DNA of 64,000 bases from NCBI RefSeq assembly GCF_030811555.1, contig NZ_JAUSQZ010000001.1, positions 7,189,241 to 7,253,240 on the forward strand, written 5' to 3'. Below the pieces are notes generated by a model, which was not told the DNA's origin, made no database searches, and saw nothing but the letters and a program-made list of their open reading frames with translations. The translations under genes and the position numbers were made by a program. Below, in pieces: positions 51,794 to 59,921 of the stretch. Source of the DNA: Kineosporia succinea (GTDB taxonomy: Bacteria > Actinomycetota > Actinomycetes > Actinomycetales > Kineosporiaceae). How positions within the stretch are numbered: position 1 is the first letter of the stretch; each line of letters begins with the position of its first letter.

Positions 51794-52758
51794 CACCGGC
51801 GGTTACCCGCGCCTGCCGCCCGCGAGGTCGGCGTGGGCAGACCGGTGATGACGCGGTCGACGAGGTCGGCCTGCGTGACGCCGGCCATCTCGGCCTGCGG
51901 GCTGAGGATCAGGCGGTGCGCGAGAACCGCCGGGGCCATGGCCTTCACGTCGTCGGCGGTGACGAAGTCGCGCCCGTCGACGGCGGCGGAGGTGCGGGCC
52001 GCGCGCAGCAGTGCGAGACCGGCGCGCGGGCTGGCACCGATGCGGGCCTCGGGCAGTGAGCGGGTGGCGCCGGTGACGGACACGATGTAGTCGCGCACCT
52101 CGTCGGCCACGTGGGTGCGGGCGATGTGCTGGATCATCTTCTGCACCACGTCGAGACCGACCACGGGCCGGATCGACTCCACGGTGGGTGCGTTCGCCTC
52201 CTGCTTCAGCATCGCCGACTCGGTCTGCGGGTCGGGGTAGCCGATGCTGATGCGCATCATGAACCGGTCGAGCTGGGCCTCGGGCAGGCGGAACGTGCCG
52301 TCCATCTCGACCGGGTTCTGGGTGGCGACCACCACGAACGGGCGCGGCACCGGGTACTGCCGCCCGTCGACCGTGACGTGCCGCTCCTCCATCACCTCGA
52401 GCAGCGCCGACTGGGTCTTGGGCGAGGCCCGGTTGATCTCGTCGGCCAGCACGATGTTCGCGAACACCGGGCCGGGCCGGAACTCGAACTTCTGCGCCTG
52501 CTGGTGATACACGGTGATGCCGGTGACGTCGGACGGCAGCAGGTCGGGCGTGAACTGCACGCGCTGCCAGCGGCCCTCGACGGTGGCAGCCAGCGCCCGG
52601 GCCAGGGTGGTCTTGCCGACGCCGGGCACGTCTTCGACCAGCAGGTGCCCCTCGCTGAGCAACGCGACGACCGCGAGCCGCACCTGCTCCGGCTTGCCCT
52701 GCAGGGCCCGCTCCACGCTGGTGCGGATCCGGCCGGCGATCTCGGCGAGTTCAGACAT
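51790..52758 (-). CDS. MoxR-family AAA+ ATPase
   Basis: A 322-residue chaperone ATPase. Walker A VPGVGKTT, Walker B ADEINRASPKTQSALLEVME, sensor 1 region VVATQNPVEMDGTFRLPEAQLDRF and a C-terminal lid (SPRAGLALLRAARTSAAVDGRDFV) are all intact and typical. Such ATPases remodel or insert cofactors into vWA/DUF58 partners, here the overlapping downstream gene. The ATG at 52758 follows the FN3 gene by 42 nt. Confidence 0.95.
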   Translation of the reverse strand: MSELAEIAGRIRTSVERALQGKPEQVRLAVVALLSEGHLLVEDVPGVGKTTLARALAATVEGRWQRVQFTPDLLPSDVTGITVYHQQAQKFEFRPGPVFANIVLADEINRASPKTQSALLEVMEERHVTVDGRQYPVPRPFVVVATQNPVEMDGTFRLPEAQLDRFMMRISIGYPDPQTESAMLKQEANAPTVESIRPVVGLDVVQKMIQHIARTHVADEVRDYIVSVTGATRSLPEARIGASPRAGLALLRAARTSAAVDGRDFVTADDVKAMAPAVLAHRLILSPQAEMAGVTQADLVDRVITGLPTPTSRAAGAGNRRW

Positions 52759-52800
52759 CGTGTTTGTTCCCTGCGCTCTCGTTCTGCTGAAAAGGTGTGG

Positions 52801-55362
52801 TCAGACCCAGAAGACGGTGCCGGTGGCGCTGAAACCGGACGGTGCGCCCTGCCCGGCGATCACGTAGTAGTACGCGCTCTCGGTACCCCTCTTGTCGGAG
52901 TACTCGGTGACCTTGGTGGCGCCGGCGTGCTCGGTGGACCAGGAGTAGAACTGCGGGCCGTCACTGCTCCAGCCGGACGGGCAGCTGGCCATGGTGCGCC
53001 GCAGCAGGGCCCGGTCGCCCTGGTACACGCAGCGGTACATCTGCCGGCTGCCGGTCTGCGCGGTGGACAGGGCGTCGAACGCCTTGACGCCCGGGTCCCA
53101 GCGCTGGGCGACGGCGTTGTTGCAGTCGTTGGTGAGGTTCAGCATGTAGATGCCCCGCACCTCGTTGTTCGCGCACTGGTAGATCGTCTTGCGCGGGGAG
53201 GCCGGTGAGACCTTGACCGAGGCCCACTCGCCCTGGCCGTTGGCGTTCACGGCGCGCACCCGCACGGTGTGGTCGACGTCGTTGGCGAGACCGGTTGCCT
53301 CCCAGCTCGTCACGTTGCCCAGGTCCTTCTCGGCGCCACCGTCGACGCTGGCCTGGTAGCCCGTGATGTCACTGCCCTGGGCGTCGGCGGCGGTCCAGGT
53401 GACGCTCGCCTTGCCGTCGCCGTTGACCGGCGTGCCGAACGTGATCGCGCCCGGCTCGCCCGACGGGACGGCCGGCGTGTCTTCGCTGCCCGGCTGACCG
53501 GCGGCGGGCAGACCGGCCTCACCGGTGCCCCCGGCCGAGCGTGCCGCCACCCGCACCACGTAGCGCGTGCCGTTGGTCAGGTCGGGAACCGTGGCCTGGA
53601 GCCCGGTCTCCTCGACGGTCGTCACGCCGCCACTGGTCGCGGTCAGTGTGACCGTGTAACCCACCACCGGCGTGCGCCCGGCCTCGGCGGCGGCCCAGCT
53701 CACGGCGATCTGCTGGTCGCCGGGCGTGGCCGTCACGTTCGCGGGCACACCGGGCAGGTCGGCGCTCGGCGTCACGTACCGCACGCGGGAGAGCGCCCCT
53801 TCGCCCGCGTCACTGAGGGCCCGCACCCGCACGTCGTACTGCTGGCCGTTGGTGAGGTCGCCGATGGTGGCGGTGAGCTCGTTCGCGCCCACCTGCTGCA
53901 CCGGGGCGTTGTCGAGCAGGATCTCGTAGCCCGTGACCGGGGAGCCGTTCGCCCGCGCGGCCCGCCACTCGAGCACGGCCTTGGCGTCGTCGGCCGTCGC
54001 CGTCACCACCGGCGCACCCGGAACCTGGGGCTCCTCGGGCTCTTCGGACTCCTCCACCTCGGGAGTGGCCGGAGCCTCGGGCGTCTCCTCGGGCGAGGGC
54101 CGGTCGGCCGCCGGGCTGCCGGTGTTGCGGCGCGGGCCCCGGCTGGGCTCGTCGCCCGCCTGCGAGGTGTTGTCGGGAGCACTGTCCGGCGTGCGCTGCG
54201 GACGCCGGGTCGGCTCGTTCGCCGGGGTCGTCGGCTGCTGCGGGGTGACCGGGTCGGCCTGCGTCGGGTCCTGACCGGGCCGGTACTTCTCGATCGGCAC
54301 GATCACCCCGTCGGGCTTGACCACCTTCACCTGATTGCCGCCGGAGTCGTTGAGGTAGAGCAGGTTCCCGTGCGCGACCACGTCGGTGAGGTCGTCGTCA
54401 CCGACGTTCGGCACGGCCTTGCCCTGCCCGGAGCCGAGATCGACCTTGACCAGGGAGCCGGAGGTGCGGTCGGTGACGTACCCGACGCCCGCCACGATGT
54501 CGACCTGGTCGACCTGGGTGCCGGAGGGCAGCGTCACGGCGCGCCCCTCGCCCTCGGCGGGCACCACCACGGCGCGGCCGTCGAGACCGATGAGCAGAGC
54601 GCCGTCGTGGTCGACGTCGACCATCAGGCCGTCGGCGCCGGAACCGGCCGGCAGCGCCGGGAACGAACGCGCGGGGTCGTCACCGTGCAGCGAGAAGGTC
54701 GCCCCGCTGGTGGTGTTCACCGCCACGACGTGCGCGCCCTGCTCGTCGGCGGCCACGGTCAGGGTCTCCCCCGCCCGGCCGACCTCGGTGCGGCCGGTCT
54801 CGTCGTCCCACACCCGCACCACGACCCCCTCGGTGGGGATCGCGGCCCAGAGAAAACCCTCGTCGTCGACCACGGCGTCGGTGACACCCTTGACCGCGAC
54901 GGCCTGACCGCTGGGCTCGAGGGTGGCCGGGTCGAGGCGCTGCACCTGGGACTTGGTGTGGTCGACCAGCCAGGTCGCGGACTCGTTGGCCACCACGTCG
55001 ACCCCGGTGCCGAGCCGCCCGGGGGCCTGGTCGGCCTTGAGCTGCGCGCCGTCGATGAGTGTGGCGTTGCCGTTCTCGTCGATCGCGTAGGCGCCGTCAG
55101 GCCGTTGCACGACCGTGAACGGGGAGCTCAGCGAGCCCACCGGCACGGTCTTGCCGGCCTGGCCGGCGTACCCGTTGACCCACGTCACCGAGTGCTGCGC
55201 GGCGTTCGCCAGCCAGGCGCCACCGTCCTGCAGGCGCACGACCGCGCCGGTCGCCTGCGCGCCCAGCAGCCCGCCGCCCAGAACGAGCGCGAAAACCACC
55301 GCGCACGCGGCCAGACCCACACCCTGCCGCTTCTTCAACGGCAGGAGCCAACCCCAGTTCAC
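52801..55362 (-). CDS. membrane-anchored beta-propeller / triple FN3 protein of the type VII-like locus
   Basis: 853 residues from the GTG at 55362 (GGGGGGAG upstream). A single N-terminal signal anchor (about 15-38) is followed by a propeller-like domain of about 330 residues (repeating blades such as VVDDEGFLWAAI, VDVDHDGALLIGLDGRAVVV, LLYLNDSGGNQVKV), a long Pro/Glu-rich linker, three FN3 domains (about 450-700; YDVRVRALS, YVVRVAARS, HTVRVRAVN) and a Cys-containing C-terminal domain (six cysteines: YQCANN, NDCNN, YRCVYQ, SCPSG and others). It is probably the extracytoplasmic or wall-spanning component of the locus, filling a structural role that EccB might play elsewhere. Confidence 0.88.
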   Translation of the reverse strand: MNWGWLLPLKKRQGVGLAACAVVFALVLGGGLLGAQATGAVVRLQDGGAWLANAAQHSVTWVNGYAGQAGKTVPVGSLSSPFTVVQRPDGAYAIDENGNATLIDGAQLKADQAPGRLGTGVDVVANESATWLVDHTKSQVQRLDPATLEPSGQAVAVKGVTDAVVDDEGFLWAAIPTEGVVVRVWDDETGRTEVGRAGETLTVAADEQGAHVVAVNTTSGATFSLHGDDPARSFPALPAGSGADGLMVDVDHDGALLIGLDGRAVVVPAEGEGRAVTLPSGTQVDQVDIVAGVGYVTDRTSGSLVKVDLGSGQGKAVPNVGDDDLTDVVAHGNLLYLNDSGGNQVKVVKPDGVIVPIEKYRPGQDPTQADPVTPQQPTTPANEPTRRPQRTPDSAPDNTSQAGDEPSRGPRRNTGSPAADRPSPEETPEAPATPEVEESEEPEEPQVPGAPVVTATADDAKAVLEWRAARANGSPVTGYEILLDNAPVQQVGANELTATIGDLTNGQQYDVRVRALSDAGEGALSRVRYVTPSADLPGVPANVTATPGDQQIAVSWAAAEAGRTPVVGYTVTLTATSGGVTTVEETGLQATVPDLTNGTRYVVRVAARSAGGTGEAGLPAAGQPGSEDTPAVPSGEPGAITFGTPVNGDGKASVTWTAADAQGSDITGYQASVDGGAEKDLGNVTSWEATGLANDVDHTVRVRAVNANGQGEWASVKVSPASPRKTIYQCANNEVRGIYMLNLTNDCNNAVAQRWDPGVKAFDALSTAQTGSRQMYRCVYQGDRALLRRTMASCPSGWSSDGPQFYSWSTEHAGATKVTEYSDKRGTESAYYYVIAGQGAPSGFSATGTVFWV

Positions 55363-55654
55363 CGGTCTCCCCCCGGAACATCACCACCCCGCCAGGGGAA
55401 AGCCCCTGACCGTCACGGACGACTTGCCGGTCCGCTCGTCACCAACCGTACCCAGTTCCCCGCAGAACTTCGCAATCTCGGAGAACTTTCACTGTCGGCC
55501 ACGAATCAGTCACCCGACGTAGCTCACGCGCGCTCAGGATTCACATTGGCTTAGCGGCCACTTAGGGGAGACCGCCCGTAAAGGCCTTGACAGCGCCCCT
55601 TCTCACCAAGCTTTCACCGTCGTCGCGAGAATGGTTGCGCCGTCAAGGGAATCG
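55363..55654. other. intergenic region upstream of the FN3 gene
   Basis: No gene. It must hold the promoter for the minus-strand FN3-MoxR-DUF58-TgpA-kinase operon, but I could not fix convincing -35/-10 boxes. A TTGACA at 55587-55592 faces the wrong way. Confidence 0.4.
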
Positions 55655-56254
55655 TCAGTCCTCGTCGTCGCCCAGGGTCAGCGTCGTCGCGAGCTCGATC
55701 AGGTCCGGACGGCGCCGCTCCGCCTCGGCCAGATCCACGAAACTGGTGGACAGGTACACGGCCACCTCGTCACCGTCCGGGTCCCTCAGCCGCCACACGA
55801 ACACCTCGTACTCCTGGATCAGGGAGTCCGTGCCGTCCTCCTCCTGAACCCGGTAACGCTGCACCAGGTGCACCGCCGCCCCGGACACGGTCTGCACGGT
55901 CTCCTCCAGCGGCGGCTCCGCCAGCATCTCCTCCGGCAGCCGCAGCTCCTCGAGCACGTCGTCGAGCGTCACGTCCTCCTCGACCGCCTCGCCGCGCACC
56001 GTCACGGCGCACACGGCGGGCTCGTCCGCCTGCGGCAGCAGGAACAGCAGCATGACCGGCGGCGGGTCCTCCTGCCGGGCCAGCTCCAGGGCGGGCACCA
56101 TCACGTCGGCCAGCAGCCCGGCCTCTTCCTCCGGCAGCTCGAGGTCCTCCTCACCGGCGCGCAGCAGCACGGTCTCCCGGGCCCACAGCACTGGGTCGGC
56201 CTCGAGGTCCGCGGGGATCCAGTCGTCGGTGTAATCGATCACTACGGTCGACAT
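55655..56254 (-). CDS. acidic unknown protein upstream of the type VII-like operon
   Basis: A 199-residue, strongly acidic soluble protein (many Glu/Asp; ends LGDDED). The ATG at 56254 is chosen for GAGGACTGAG upstream and the clean start MSTVVIDYTDDWIPADLEAD; a longer frame to 56698 crosses a tandem repeat and half of a perfect palindrome and is not credible. Features are VMLLFLLPQADEPAVCAVTV, a central Glu-rich helix and EYEVFVWRLRDPDGDEVAVY. No family is recognised. It is on the same strand as the secretion locus, 290 bp upstream of the FN3 gene, so it may be its first member. Confidence 0.7.
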   Translation of the reverse strand: MSTVVIDYTDDWIPADLEADPVLWARETVLLRAGEEDLELPEEEAGLLADVMVPALELARQEDPPPVMLLFLLPQADEPAVCAVTVRGEAVEEDVTLDDVLEELRLPEEMLAEPPLEETVQTVSGAAVHLVQRYRVQEEDGTDSLIQEYEVFVWRLRDPDGDEVAVYLSTSFVDLAEAERRRPDLIELATTLTLGDDED

Positions 56255-56409
56255 CTCAGTCCTCGTTCGTCGTGCTGACATCGTGCACGTCCAGGGCATT
56301 CCGAGTGCATACCCGGTTCCGTGAGTCTCCCTCCGGACGACAGGGGCCGATGAGGGACGCGCGGTGCACCTTCCGTTGCCCCGACACCGTAGCGATCCCC
56401 ACGGACACA

Positions 56410-56461
56410 CAGTTCGCCCGCGCAGTTCGCCCGCGCAGTTCGCCCGCGCAGTTCGCCCGCG
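56410..56461. repeat. 13-bp tandem repeat, four copies
   Basis: CAGTTCGCCCGCG is repeated four times without spacers (56410-56422, 56423-56435, 56436-56448, 56449-56461) and trails into a weaker copy. It lies 156 bp upstream of the acidic-protein start. Confidence 0.9.
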
Positions 56462-56656
56462 TGGTTCGCAGGAGCGCCGGGGTCCGAGACACCCCGGCCG
56501 CACTCCATCTGCCCGGGCCGGAGGTGGAGCCGGGTGCGGGCCCACGTCGTCGTGACCGAGGTGACGCCCCTCCCCGCTGCGACGGCGCAACGGGCGCACT
56601 TCAGCGCGTCCTGACCTTGAGAGGCTCGCTGCCCCGGCCACGACGGGCTGAGCGCC

Positions 56657-56700
56657 GCATGTGCTGCTTTCGATTATCGATAATCGAAAGCAGCACATGC
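56657..56700. repeat. perfect 44-bp palindrome
   Basis: All 22 bp to the left of the centre (56678/56679) are matched on the right, with no loop. The AT-rich core is CGATTATCGATAATCG and the arms read GCATGTGCTGCTTT. This is the most AT-rich spot in the region. It could be a regulator site, a cruciform/terminator element or a mobile-element scar. Confidence 0.93.
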
Positions 56701-57011
56701 CCCGCCGTCCCCGTGGAGGACCGGGTTCCCGGAGAGGTGGAGGTCACTGCGTCCGCCGGTTCTCCGTCGTCCTTGGTCCGGGGCCCGGCATCAACGGCGC
56801 CTGAGGTGTTGAGCGAGGCAAGCCAGCGGCCTGGGCGTCACCCCCGCCGTCTCGGAGGCCTCGGTGCCGGCGTCCTGATCTGCGACAGGGCGGGCCGGCG
56901 GGCCGGGGCGAGCGGGTCGGGTCGAGCGGCAAGGTGAGGTGGAGGCGAGGCGCACGCGTCGTGGCAAGGCGGACGCGTCGGGTCGGGGTACATGCGTCGG
57001 GCCGGGGCGGA

Positions 57012-57081
57012 CGCGTCGGGTCGCGTCGGGTCGCGTCGGGTCGCGTCGGGTCGGAGCGGGGCGGGGCGGGGCGGGTCGGGG
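57012..57081 (+). repeat. 10-bp tandem repeat merging into a G-rich quadruplex-forming tract
   Basis: CGTCGGGTCG-type units repeat about four times (57012-57051), followed by GGGGCGGGGCGGGGCGGG (around 57058-57074) and more GGG runs to 57081. Several GGG runs spaced by 1-2 nt make a G-quadruplex on the plus strand likely, about 250 bp upstream of the MOSC gene. Confidence 0.75.
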
Positions 57082-57327
57082 CGAGCGGACGAGGTGCGAC
57101 AGACGGGGCGGGGTGGGCAGACGGCCGACGGACGGGCAAGGAGAGCGGAGGTGCCCGCGTGCCGCGGTTCGTGGGGGTGGCCACTGTGAGACGCTGGCGC
57201 TCGCAGCCGGAGAGGCGCTGCGACGGACCGGGGAAGGTTCGCCACGCTCCGGCTCGGTGTCGGCCCCGGACGAACGGTCCGGCGCGAACGAGTAAGGGCG
57301 CCTTCTCTTTTCGAGGAGGCACTGGTG

Positions 57328-58143
57328 ATGGTTCCGGCCCGGTCCCAGGGGCAGCAGCACGATGTCGGCGCGGGGTCGGCCGCAGGACTGCCGGTGGGGG
57401 TGGTCGCCGCGATCTACCGGTATCCGGTCAAGTCGATGGCGGCGCAGCCGGTCGAGTCGGCCGAGGTGCACTGGAACGGCCTGGACGGTGACCGGCGGTG
57501 GGCGTTCGTGCAGCCTGCGCCGAGGAATCCGGGGTTTCCGTGGCTGACGTTGCGGCAGCGGAACGACCTCAATGCCTACCGGCCGTACGGTGCCGTGGAC
57601 GGGCTGCGGGTGCGGACCCCGTCGGGTGAGGACGTCGAGGTCACTGATCCCCGCCTCGCGCAGGAGCTCGGCGCCCGGGCGATGAAGCTGGACCGGGGCA
57701 CGTTCGACACCGCCCCGCTGTCCCTGATCAGCACCCGCTCGGTCAAGGAGATCGGGGCGCTGGCCGGGCGGGACGCGGACGTGCTGCGTTTCCGCCCGAA
57801 CCTGGTGGTGGAGCCGCTGGGGGACGATCCGTTCGCCGAGGACTCCTGGGTCGGCGGCACGCTGGTGTTCGGGACGGCTGAGCAGGGGCCCGTCGAGCCG
57901 GAGGACGACGGCCGGCTGACCGGCGTGAACGGCCGGGAGGGCCTGGGGACCGGGCTGCGGATGCACGTGGACCGGCGCGACCACCGCTGCGTCGTGGTCA
58001 ACATCGACCCGGTCACCGGCGAGCGCACACCCGACGTGCTGCGGGCCGTCGCCCGGCACCGGGACACGTGCCTGGGGGTCTACGGCTCGGTGGCCGCGCC
58101 GGGTGCGGTGTCGGTCGGCGATCCGGTGCGGCTGCTGCGATGA
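57328..58143 (+). CDS. MOSC-domain molybdenum-cofactor-type protein
   Basis: 271 residues. The ATG at 57328 has GAGGAGG 8 nt upstream (a GTG directly before it is also possible). It has the MOSC N-terminal barrel (AAIYRYPVKSMAAQPVESAEV, GLDGDRRWAFV) and the MOSC core (LISTRSV, DVLRFRPNLVVE, EDSWVGGTLVFG, RHRDTCLGVYG with the conserved Cys that can ligate molybdenum). The overall layout is like mARC/YcbX proteins, which reduce N-hydroxylated compounds, without the ferredoxin tail of YcbX. Confidence 0.88.
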   Translation: MVPARSQGQQHDVGAGSAAGLPVGVVAAIYRYPVKSMAAQPVESAEVHWNGLDGDRRWAFVQPAPRNPGFPWLTLRQRNDLNAYRPYGAVDGLRVRTPSGEDVEVTDPRLAQELGARAMKLDRGTFDTAPLSLISTRSVKEIGALAGRDADVLRFRPNLVVEPLGDDPFAEDSWVGGTLVFGTAEQGPVEPEDDGRLTGVNGREGLGTGLRMHVDRRDHRCVVVNIDPVTGERTPDVLRAVARHRDTCLGVYGSVAAPGAVSVGDPVRLLR

Positions 58144-58218
58144 ATCGAGGGCGGTAGCGATGAGTTCAGGGCCGTGGCGCAGTCACGACTTGCGAACCGT
58201 CCACTCTCAGGAGGAACC

Positions 58219-58968
58219 ATGACGAACCTTCCGCCCGTCGTCGACCTGGCCACCTGGCAGTCGGCCCGCGACGACCTGCTGGTTCGCGAGAAGGCGCACA
58301 CACGCGAGGGAGACGCCATCGCCGCGGCCCGGCGCCGGCTGCCGATGGTCGAGTTCGACGGCCAGGTCGAGGTGACCGGTGCCGACGGGCCCGTGCCGTT
58401 CATCAGCCTGTTCCAGGGGCGCGAGGAGCTGGTCGCCTACAAGCACATGTGGTGGGACGGCGCTCCGCACCAGGGTCAGTGCGAGGGCTGCACGTTCACC
58501 GCCTGGCACCTGCACGACGTCAGCTACCTCAACAGCCGCGGCGTCTCGTACGCCGTGCTCACCACCGCCCCGCCGCAGGAGATCGCGCCGTTCGTCGAGT
58601 TCATGGGCTACACCCAGCCCTGGTACTCGGTGCGTGACGTGGAGCCCCCGGTCGGTGGGGGCATGGGCTCGCTCTTCAGTTTCCTGCGCGACGGCGACCG
58701 CACGTTCCTCACTTATTCCACCACCGGCCGCGGCGTGGAGGCGGCCAGCGGATCCTTCGCCCTGCTCGACATGACGCCCCGCGGCCGCGGCGAGGCCTGG
58801 GAAGACAACCCGGAGGGCCGCTCCCCCGGCAACCACGCCTGCTGGTACTGGCGCACCGACGCCGACGGGAACGCCACCTGGGGCGAGACCGGCCGTCCGG
58901 TGCCCCAGTGGACCCGGCCCGGCGCCGGCCCGGAGCAGAGCCTGGGCCGCACGACCATGCAGCACTGA
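58219..58968 (+). CDS. DUF899-family thioredoxin-like protein
   Basis: 249 residues. The ATG at 58219 has a strong AGGAGGA at 58209-58215. DUF899 motifs: ARDDLLVREKAHTREGDAIA, RRRLPMVEF, HMWWDGAPHQGQCEGCT (CxxC-like pair), NSRGVSYAVLT, FSFLRDGDRTFLTYSTTGRG and DMTPRGRGE. The fold is thioredoxin-like; the biological role is not established. It is 75 bp downstream of the MOSC gene on the same strand. Confidence 0.88.
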   Translation: MTNLPPVVDLATWQSARDDLLVREKAHTREGDAIAAARRRLPMVEFDGQVEVTGADGPVPFISLFQGREELVAYKHMWWDGAPHQGQCEGCTFTAWHLHDVSYLNSRGVSYAVLTTAPPQEIAPFVEFMGYTQPWYSVRDVEPPVGGGMGSLFSFLRDGDRTFLTYSTTGRGVEAASGSFALLDMTPRGRGEAWEDNPEGRSPGNHACWYWRTDADGNATWGETGRPVPQWTRPGAGPEQSLGRTTMQH

Positions 58969-59129
58969 GCTCGACCCTCGCAGCCGGCCACCCACCCGGG
59001 TGCCTCGGGCGGTCAACCGCACCGGCGCGTCCAAAAGCCTTCGTACCGAGCCGGAACGGGACGTGCGCGGCCGTGTGCCCGCCACCGCGCAGTGCCCGCC
59101 ACCGCGCACGTCCCACCCACCGCGCACGT

Positions 59130-59160
59130 CCCACCCACCGGGCGGAGCGAGGTGGGTGGG
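59130..59160. terminator. hairpin between the convergent DUF899 and GntR genes
   Basis: CCCACCCACC (59130-59139) pairs with GGTGGGTGGG (59151-59160). It follows a short direct duplication of an 18-bp unit containing CGCACGTCCCACCCA (about 59102-59139). It may act for both genes. There is no T-run. Confidence 0.55.
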
Positions 59161-59181
59161 CGCCTCGCTGTGGCGTGGGAC

Positions 59182-59850
59182 TCAGATCACCGCGCGCACG
59201 GCCTTCTCGAAGCCCAGCACGTGCTCCCGGGCCAGCTGCTCGGCGCGGTCGGGCTCCCCCGACGCGATGGCCTCGAGCAGCGCCACGTGCTCCGCCACGA
59301 TGTGCATGTCCATGGTGGTGAGCCGGTCGAGGAAGACGCAGTGGATGCGCGTGGCCAGGTTGTCGTAGCGGATCAGCACGTCTTCGAGGTGCGGGTTGGC
59401 CGCGGCCCGGTAGATCGTGCGGTGCACGTAGAGGTCCCAGCGCATCAGGTCGCTGCGCTCGGACCCGTCGAAGTCGAGGGCGCGCGTGCGCCCGGAGATG
59501 TCGGTGAGCTCGGCGCGCAGTTCGGGCGTGGCCCGCTCGGCGGCCCGGCGGGCGGCCAGCGGCTCGAGGCTCGCGCGGATCTCGGAGACGTGCGCCAGGT
59601 CGGCGATGTCGACCCCGGTCGCGAACGTGCCGCGGCGTGGGAACGACACCACCAGCCGGTCTTGCTCGAGCCGTTTGAGGGCCTCACGCAGCGGGGTGCG
59701 CCCCACGCCGAGCTGCCTGGCCAGCGTCACGTCGTCGATCGGTTGCCCGGGCTGGATCTGCAGCATGATCAGCTGGTCGCGCACGGCCAGGTAGGCCTGC
59801 TCGGCCAGGCTGACCGGTCGCCCGTCCAGCTCGAGGGGTGTCGCGCTCAC
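59182..59850 (-). CDS. GntR-family regulator, FCD subgroup
   Basis: 222 residues. The GTG at 59850 is chosen because the winged-helix region starts soon after (SLAEQAYLAVRDQLIMLQIQPGQPI) and TACCAT lies 7 nt upstream with no ribosome binding site, suggesting a leaderless transcript. Residues 15-75 form the wHTH (LARQLGVGRTPLREALKRLE). The C-terminal FCD domain has the Asp/His metal-binding pattern (WDLYVHRTIY ... DMHIVAEHVALLEAI ... LAREHV). It lies just downstream of the sarcosine oxidase genes on the same strand and probably controls them, with an acidic metabolite as ligand. Confidence 0.88.
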   Translation of the reverse strand: MSATPLELDGRPVSLAEQAYLAVRDQLIMLQIQPGQPIDDVTLARQLGVGRTPLREALKRLEQDRLVVSFPRRGTFATGVDIADLAHVSEIRASLEPLAARRAAERATPELRAELTDISGRTRALDFDGSERSDLMRWDLYVHRTIYRAAANPHLEDVLIRYDNLATRIHCVFLDRLTTMDMHIVAEHVALLEAIASGEPDRAEQLAREHVLGFEKAVRAVI

Positions 59851-59921
59851 GGCCCCATGGTAGGGGGGACCAGGCGCGACCCGGCCGGCTTCGCACCCCG
59901 GTCCCGGGCAGACGGCGATCG

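Larger units (their letters stand above)
56255..57327. other. about 1.07-kb gene-free region with several repeats
   Basis: It lies between the divergent acidic-protein and MOSC genes. It holds a 13-bp tandem repeat (56410-56461), a perfect 44-bp palindrome (56657-56700), a 10-bp repeat and G-rich tract (57012-57081), and the MOSC ribosome binding site (GAGGAGG at 57313-57319). No frame has a believable start, ribosome binding site and protein-like composition. Confidence 0.6.

Noticed and set aside
55587-55592. TTGACA as promoter of the FN3 operon
   Set aside because: It is on the plus strand, pointing away from the minus-strand operon, and no plus-strand gene follows it.
56255-56698. N-terminal extension of the acidic protein to 56698
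   Set aside because: It would translate the 13-bp tandem repeat and half of the 44-bp palindrome, while a proper ATG with ribosome binding site exists at 56254.
56657-56700. Intrinsic terminator
   Set aside because: It lies upstream of both flanking genes, which diverge, has no loop and no T-run, so a terminator role is unlikely.
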